From positions 72,977,687 to 73,041,686 of the forward strand of contig NC_088206.1 in the NCBI RefSeq assembly GCF_037126465.1: DNA of 64,000 nucleotides, read 5' to 3'. This document shows positions 59,211 through 64,000 of this stretch, piece by piece. The position numbers and the translations under genes are program-made. This stretch comes from Ornithodoros turicata. Lineage: Eukaryota > Arthropoda > Arachnida > Ixodida > Argasidae. Under the pieces are notes generated by a model that saw nothing but the letters and a program-made list of their open reading frames with translations, made no database searches and was not told where the DNA came from. Each line of letters opens with the position of its first letter. Within the stretch, counting starts at the first letter, position 1.

Positions 59211-62200
59211 ATGATGGCTCCACCAATCAGCGGATACAAGTTGAAGTTTGTCGCTCGTCGACTCGCACAGACTCTCTGTGGAGGGCTGCATGTCGGTTGT
59301 CGGAATGTTTCCCCCGCATTCCACGGTGCCCAGGCCGTCCTCTTCCTCTGGCCATTGTTCGTTGGAGGAGCCCTGACAATATTTGTCGAAGGAGAGCTCC
59401 TAGAACCGTATTTGGCTCTGGGAATGGCCGGAGCTCTCGGAGCCGTTGCTGTTGTCGCCGTTGAAGTCGCGGTTCTCGTGCTGCGGAGTAAGAGCATCGA
59501 AGCCTTTGAGGACCCCAGTAAGGTAGAGATTTGCCCGCAAACCTTGCACTATAGCCATTTTCGTAGATACGGGCTACCTCCAATCGTCTGCGGCAACACT
59601 GTGACATTGCATGTCCACAATTTGAGAGGGGGGGGAGGAGGTACCGAGTGGGAAGGGTTGAGGCTTGGGCTAGTCGGTTATGAGACATCTGAACTGAGAG
59701 CGCAAGAAGTGTTATATAGGCCAAACTGGGCGATGCATTAATGATCGCTTGCGCGAACACCGAAACCACGTGAACAACAAGAAAAAAGAGGGGTGGTTGG
59801 CTTATCATTGTAACACTCATGGATGTGAACCTATCTATCGAGATTGCCATATCATTGCAAGAGACAAGACTAAACTAACGAGGGAAATAATAGCAGCAGA
59901 AAAGACCATCAAGATGCGTGCGTAACCACACCTGCTGAACTGTTCTTCCTCGGAACCCGTGTGCACAGAACCGGTGTGCCCAGAAAGTGACACGTGTGCT
60001 GTGAAGGTGATTTCTTCTTTTTTTTTTTTTTTTTTGCTCATTTTCTTCAATAAACTTAGTTGGAAGTTAGCGCCCGTCCTGTCTGTTTCTCCGTTCTTTG
60101 TCCGTGTTTCTTGCGCTCTCAGTTCAGATGTACCGAGTGGGCCAGTCAAGCATTGGCAGAGCCTCTCAGTCAGGAACCTCCATTACTACTTTTAACTGAG
60201 ATTGTTAATAGGACTGTCTCTGTTTCAAATATCTGGAGTCCCTCGATTCTGTCTTTACTAAACACGATCATCCACGAGCGCGTAGCGAATTTCCGTTAAA
60301 TGTCCCGTCAAGGTCTGTTCTAAAAAATAGTCCAAACACAGACACATCCTTTAAAACTCAACACGTTAACAATTATTTAATTGTTGCGTACACTGGTGCG
60401 TTGGATTTTAAATGACAAGGTCTGTTCCTTTCTCCAACCCACCTCTTTCCCTTTCTTTTCAGTCGGATGTTGTCACCTACACCTCAGCAGACGACAACCG
60501 ACAACCACCACTAAAGACGAAAGGCGCAGCCGTTCGATTCCTTTTTCCGGCGACCAAGCCCGTAACATTGGTCTTGTCCTGCTCTCTGGTGTCTGGTCTC
60601 GCAATGCTGGGCCTACTAGATGTGGCCTTACCTTCTCAGGTAGAATTAGAGAACCGCACGGGCTTACCCAAAGGCCCGAGCCCAGCCCCTTGGACTGGGC
60701 TCGGATTTGACATTGTGGGCCCGAGCCCATGTTACCCCACGGTCAGTTAGCCACTGTCAAGTTTGACGGCCCACTCCAGTGGTCCGGGAAACCTAGAGAT
60801 TCTTCAGGCTTGAGCCATTGGGCCGGGCAGGTAAATCGAAGGAAAGCTGCCGAGTAAACCATTAATGTCCAGGGGATGTCCCAGATTGCTCCCAAACATC
60901 CTGGATATCACTTATGTCGAGGGGATGTCCCAGAGTGCTCCCAAACATCCTGGATATCACATATGTCCAGGGGATGTCCCAGATTGCTCCCAAACATCCT
61001 GGATATCACATATGTCCAGTGGATATCCACTGCATGTCCAAGAAGCGACATCACAGTTGTCCCACACAGGATATCCTATGAACATACCATGGATATCGAG
61101 GTGCAGCATGTACAGTTTTACATGTGGCTAAACATGTGGCTCGTGCGGTGCTCTAGGTACAATAACTGCTGGTGTCTAAGCTATGGTGGCCAAATCCTTC
61201 TGTCTCCACATAGCTGTCGACGCATTGGCACAGCCCGCTGCTGGGATATCTATTCTGTCTGTTGTGCTGGGTGTCGTCCTGCACAGTGTTGTGGTCGCTG
61301 GTAGTGAGCCCTCCTCCAGAAGTGGCCACGTACGTCCCAAATCCGAGTCACATCTTGGCAACAATGTTTCGTCCCTTCTACCTGCTGGTTTTGATTGTGG
61401 TTGCCCGAACTGCCAGGTAATAATTGCAACGTGCTGATGACCGTTAACTGATCTCCTCTGTACACATTGTTATCTGCTCTGAAAATTTTGTTACTCTCTT
61501 TTGCTATGTTTGCGCTTGTCTTTTGTTTTAGACCTGGAGCACAAACAGTGGGAAAAGTTAATAAAAGTAAGTTATAAGCTAAAACAAACAAGTAAATTGA
61601 AGCATTGTCATTTTCGTTTAACTTCAAGTACATACCCTACTTTGTTGTGAGTCGATATCTTTTGCTGCATTATCATTTATTAGCGCACACAAAGAGGTTC
61701 ATTGACAGGTTTCGTTCATTTATCTCGCTAAATTGAAAGCAATAAGCTACCATTAGGGTTCTTCATGCTCGGGTTTTACTATTTTCGAAATTGGGGGGGG
61801 GTAAAAATCGGGTAATTTTTTCAGAAGCAAATTCGGGGAAAGAATGTGATGTTTTCTGTCACGTGACCTATGTTATCGGGAGTTTCTAGGTGAAACTAAA
61901 ATTGTGTTGATAATGAAAATTAATTATTAATTTAAAAAAATTAATGAAGCTGCCAAGATGATTGCATTTTTTTTTTGCACACTATTTTTATTGTATCCCG
62001 ATTGCAACACCCTGACCTTGACAGAATACAAAAGATAAGACGCTACACATTTACGAGCGTTTCACACTGATTCATTTACATACATAATTGACGTAGACAA
62101 CGAAAATTAGATGAGGCAGGCCAACAAGTATGGACGACACAAACACGTAAGCCTCGAACGCCCAGGAATTAAGCAACTCAGGGAAAAGGTGCTGACGCCA

Positions 62201-63196
62201 GGAATCAAACCGGGGTCTTCCGATTTCCAGACAGATGTGTAGCGGTAGCATATCTGACCTGAAATCAGAAGACTCATGTTCGATTCCTGGCATCAGCACC
62301 TTTTCCTTGGGTTACGTAATTGCTCGCATGCAAAGCAAATCATCATTCATTCAGGGCCTGTCTGGCCTCTGAACAGCTGAGAGAACATTCTTTCGGCATC
62401 ACAGCTGCCATGAGGCAGGCACAACAAAACGGGCTAAAGCCAGAAACTGATCATTCCAAAATGCACAGGTATTTCCTTGGGTGCTAAAGAATCGAGGTTG
62501 ATGACGTGATTGATCCCTTTCGTGCCTTACTGTGGCAATATCTGAAGTTGAAGAACCTCGTGGAATGTGGGGAGAAATCGGGTTACATCCGAATTTCAGA
62601 AAGTTGGTTCCGGGTGCAAATATCGCGAAAAATCGGGTTTCACCCAAAGACGAAGAACCCTAGGTATAATTTCTAATGAACAAGAACACAAAGTGAAAAT
62701 CAGAAAGATATGAAGAATGAAGCGCATGAACCAATAAATCATTTAATGCGACGATTTATTTGTTAACCTGCTTCATTATTCTTATCTTTCTGATGTTCTA
62801 ATGGAAAGTGATTTGTGACTTTCGTTTATCAGGGTGATCTTCTATTATATCCTACCGATAGAGCGACAAAAATAGGACAAACCCAGCTTTTTGAGGTTCA
62901 TAAAATAGAACAGCGAGTTCCGATGTATGAATGCGTCGATCTAAAGCCGTCACATTTTTTAACTTGGATCGCTGTCATCACATGAGAATTGACTGGTGGT
63001 GTCATTCCAGGAGTACTGTAAGCAGCGATACCTGGTGGATGTCTGCCGTTGAACGCAATGCAGTGCTGTGCATTGCCAGCCTACCTTTGCTCTTTCTGCT
63101 GGGCGTATTACCACCAATAGAGGCTCTGCTTTATTGGCTGCCGGAATGGATAAACACACACTTATTTGGCGGATCACCATCTCCGCACGTTGTCAG
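59211..63196 (+). CDS. PCNX4: pecanex-like protein 4, N-terminal exons (continues past the window)
   Basis: Four coding exons: 59211-59522, 60463-60639, 61214-61416, 63011-63196 (phases 0, 0, 2, 2), 292 codons so far. The start ATG follows an in-frame TGA at 59190 and aligns with the vertebrate start. Landmarks: a YKLKFVARRLAQTLCGG N-terminus; membrane helices near residues 42-60 and 68-91; GAAVRFLFPATKPVTLVL; a helix in exon 3 around FCLLCWVSSCTVLWSLVV followed by TMFRPFYLLVLIVVARTA; and LGVLPPIEALLYWLPEW with FGGSPSPHVVR in exon 4. Pecanex family members are large multipass membrane proteins of the secretory pathway; the molecular role of PCNX4 is poorly defined. The next exon was sought in 63197-64000 and not found. 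The MM start could equally be the second ATG. Intron 1 holds a Penelope-like fragment. Confidence 0.88.
59640..60165 (+). mobile_element. 5'-truncated Penelope-like retroelement (GIY-YIG endonuclease end)
   Basis: From 59713 a frame reads YIGQTGRCINDRLREHRNHV and continues to a TAA at 59923-59925. It contains the GIY-YIG start (Y-I-G-x-T), the conserved R-x-x-x-H pattern and a CxxHxC-like stretch. A 3' UTR with a T-tract and AATAAA follows at about 60050. GIY-YIG at the C-terminus of a reverse transcriptase is typical of Penelope-like elements; the polymerase part is missing. The phrase ACATCTGAACTGAGAGCGCA precedes the frame, and its reverse complement occurs at about 60108-60128. The fragment lies in PCNX4 intron 1. 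Confidence 0.7.
60866..61020. repeat. 49 bp tandem repeat, three units
   Basis: TGTCCAGGGGATGTCCCAGA, then GCTCCCAAACATCCTGGATA recur at 60866, 60915 and 60964, with a decayed fourth start at 61013. The unit contains GGATATCC-type palindromes and lies in PCNX4 intron 2. Open frames here are by-products. Confidence 0.9.
62182..62306. repeat. 51 bp inverted repeat of tRNA-like ends
   Basis: The left arm 62182-62232 (GGAAAAGGTGCTGACGCCAG...) and the right arm 62256-62306 pair at roughly 43 of 51 positions round a 23-base centre. The right arm carries GTTCGATTCCTGGC, a box B-like motif. It resembles the opposed tRNA-like heads at 3016-3145. It lies in PCNX4 intron 3. Confidence 0.65.
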
Positions 63197-64000
63197 GTAC
63201 GTTAGTGTACCTTGTACTAGGGTTAATAGACGATTTCAGGAAATCCCAGTGCTCCTCGTGTATGTGTTGCATCCTGGGAGATTACTGTCGTGAGGAACAG
63301 ACCCTCACATTTCACTTTTGCTGACCTTGACGCCTCGTGGGCAATGGACCCAGAGATGAGAAACGGTTTGGATACCTCCTCTTCTATCTGATAAACAATT
63401 TCCCATAGTTCACAGCAACGCTACGCTCTCTGGGATTTTCTCCAATCATCTATTGCGTTCGGTGACGATCGACACGCACAGGATTTGATGTACACTCTTA
63501 TACGTACAGAAAATTATGAGATTGAGGAATAATCTGACATTTTTCAACAATGCCTCGGAACTTTCAAAGATTTCTTCCGTAATACTGACAAATAAAATTT
63601 CAGTTTAGTCTCGGAATCTGTGAGAGGGTACGAGACCTTTAAAAGGCAAAGGTTCTATCAAGAACACACATACATACCAGGATCAAATGTACATTGTCAG
63701 AGGATGGAAGCATAAGAAAGGGCTAATAAAAAGAGGTCAAATCTGCCAAGTGGAAACATCAATGGAAGGTTATAAACGGCTGCAAGTTTAAAAAAATTTT
63801 TACAACTGTAAGTTGTACTCTACTGCTCCGTCTCACGCTGCTTCGACGCTGACTTTCTTTTTGGTAAATATCCTTCGGACACCGGCCAAGAAATGGGGGG
63901 AAAATACCGCATCTACACTTAGTGTGTGCATCCCCTTGCTTAAAGTAGCACAGAAGCCGTTTTAACACCCTGTTTTCGTTCCGTAAAACTGTTAAGTAGG
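63197..64000. other. PCNX4 intron 4, right edge of window; no exon found
   Basis: It begins with a donor (GTACGT). Candidate acceptors (for example CCCATAG near 63410) do not open a frame resembling the next pecanex segment. Nothing else is supported. Confidence 0.5.

Noticed and set aside
59523..59741. Continuation of the first PCNX4 exon frame to a stop at 59741.
   Set aside because: Similarity to pecanex ends at AAG|GTAGAG (59522). Beyond it the frame runs into Penelope-like DNA in another frame.
61183..61437. A frame over PCNX4 exon 3 reading a different protein with small hydrophobic stretches.
   Set aside because: The other frame, entered from the acceptor at 61213, matches the pecanex-like sequence (TMFRPFYLLVLIVVARTA) and keeps phase with both neighbouring exons.

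Overview
The window looks like a scaffold piece from an arachnid, most probably a hard tick. The genes have introns with GT-AG borders. There are tRNA-derived SINEs, hAT-type and foldback DNA transposons, a Penelope-like retroelement and two large satellite arrays. The gene content also fits: a divergent arthropod ionotropic receptor, and a membrane-anchored GH18-like protein of a type I associate with ticks. The species cannot be named from sequence alone. A run of exactly 100 N (6873-6972) marks an assembly gap, so true distances across the first satellite are unknown.

Layout. (1) 338-3672, +: the last three exons of an ionotropic receptor gene, with a minisatellite and SINEs in its last intron. 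(2) 4170-5240: diverged satellite monomers in inverted arrangement, a complete hAT-like MITE and a SINE. (3) 5755-26115: about 20 kb of a ~154 bp AT-rich satellite with nested higher-order duplications. (4) 26116-35798: gene-poor DNA with SINE and transposon fragments and three weak coding candidates, the best being a six-cysteine peptide exon (33457-33723). (5) 35799-47860, +: a nine-exon gene reconstructed here with every splice phase consistent (911 codons). It encodes a short N-terminal membrane anchor, a 520-residue Thr/Ser-rich stalk and a degenerate glycoside-hydrolase-18-like ectodomain. Intron 6 is filled by a 177 bp satellite. (6) 48253-57966, -: a complete 13-exon Mediator subunit MED17 (637 aa), tail-to-tail with the previous gene. 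(7) 59211 to the right edge, +: the first four coding exons of pecanex-like protein 4 (PCNX4), head-to-head with MED17 across a 1.2 kb shared upstream region.

The genes are not a functional cluster: a chemosensory-type receptor, a surface mucin/chitinase-like protein, a transcription co-activator and a multipass membrane protein. The most interesting items are the membrane-tethered GH18-like protein without the catalytic acidic motif, the hierarchical satellites (one intergenic, one intronic), and the diverged inverted monomers outside the first array, which suggest the satellite came from an interspersed element. All exon models and family assignments were made by eye from translation and remembered family features. 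No database search was run.
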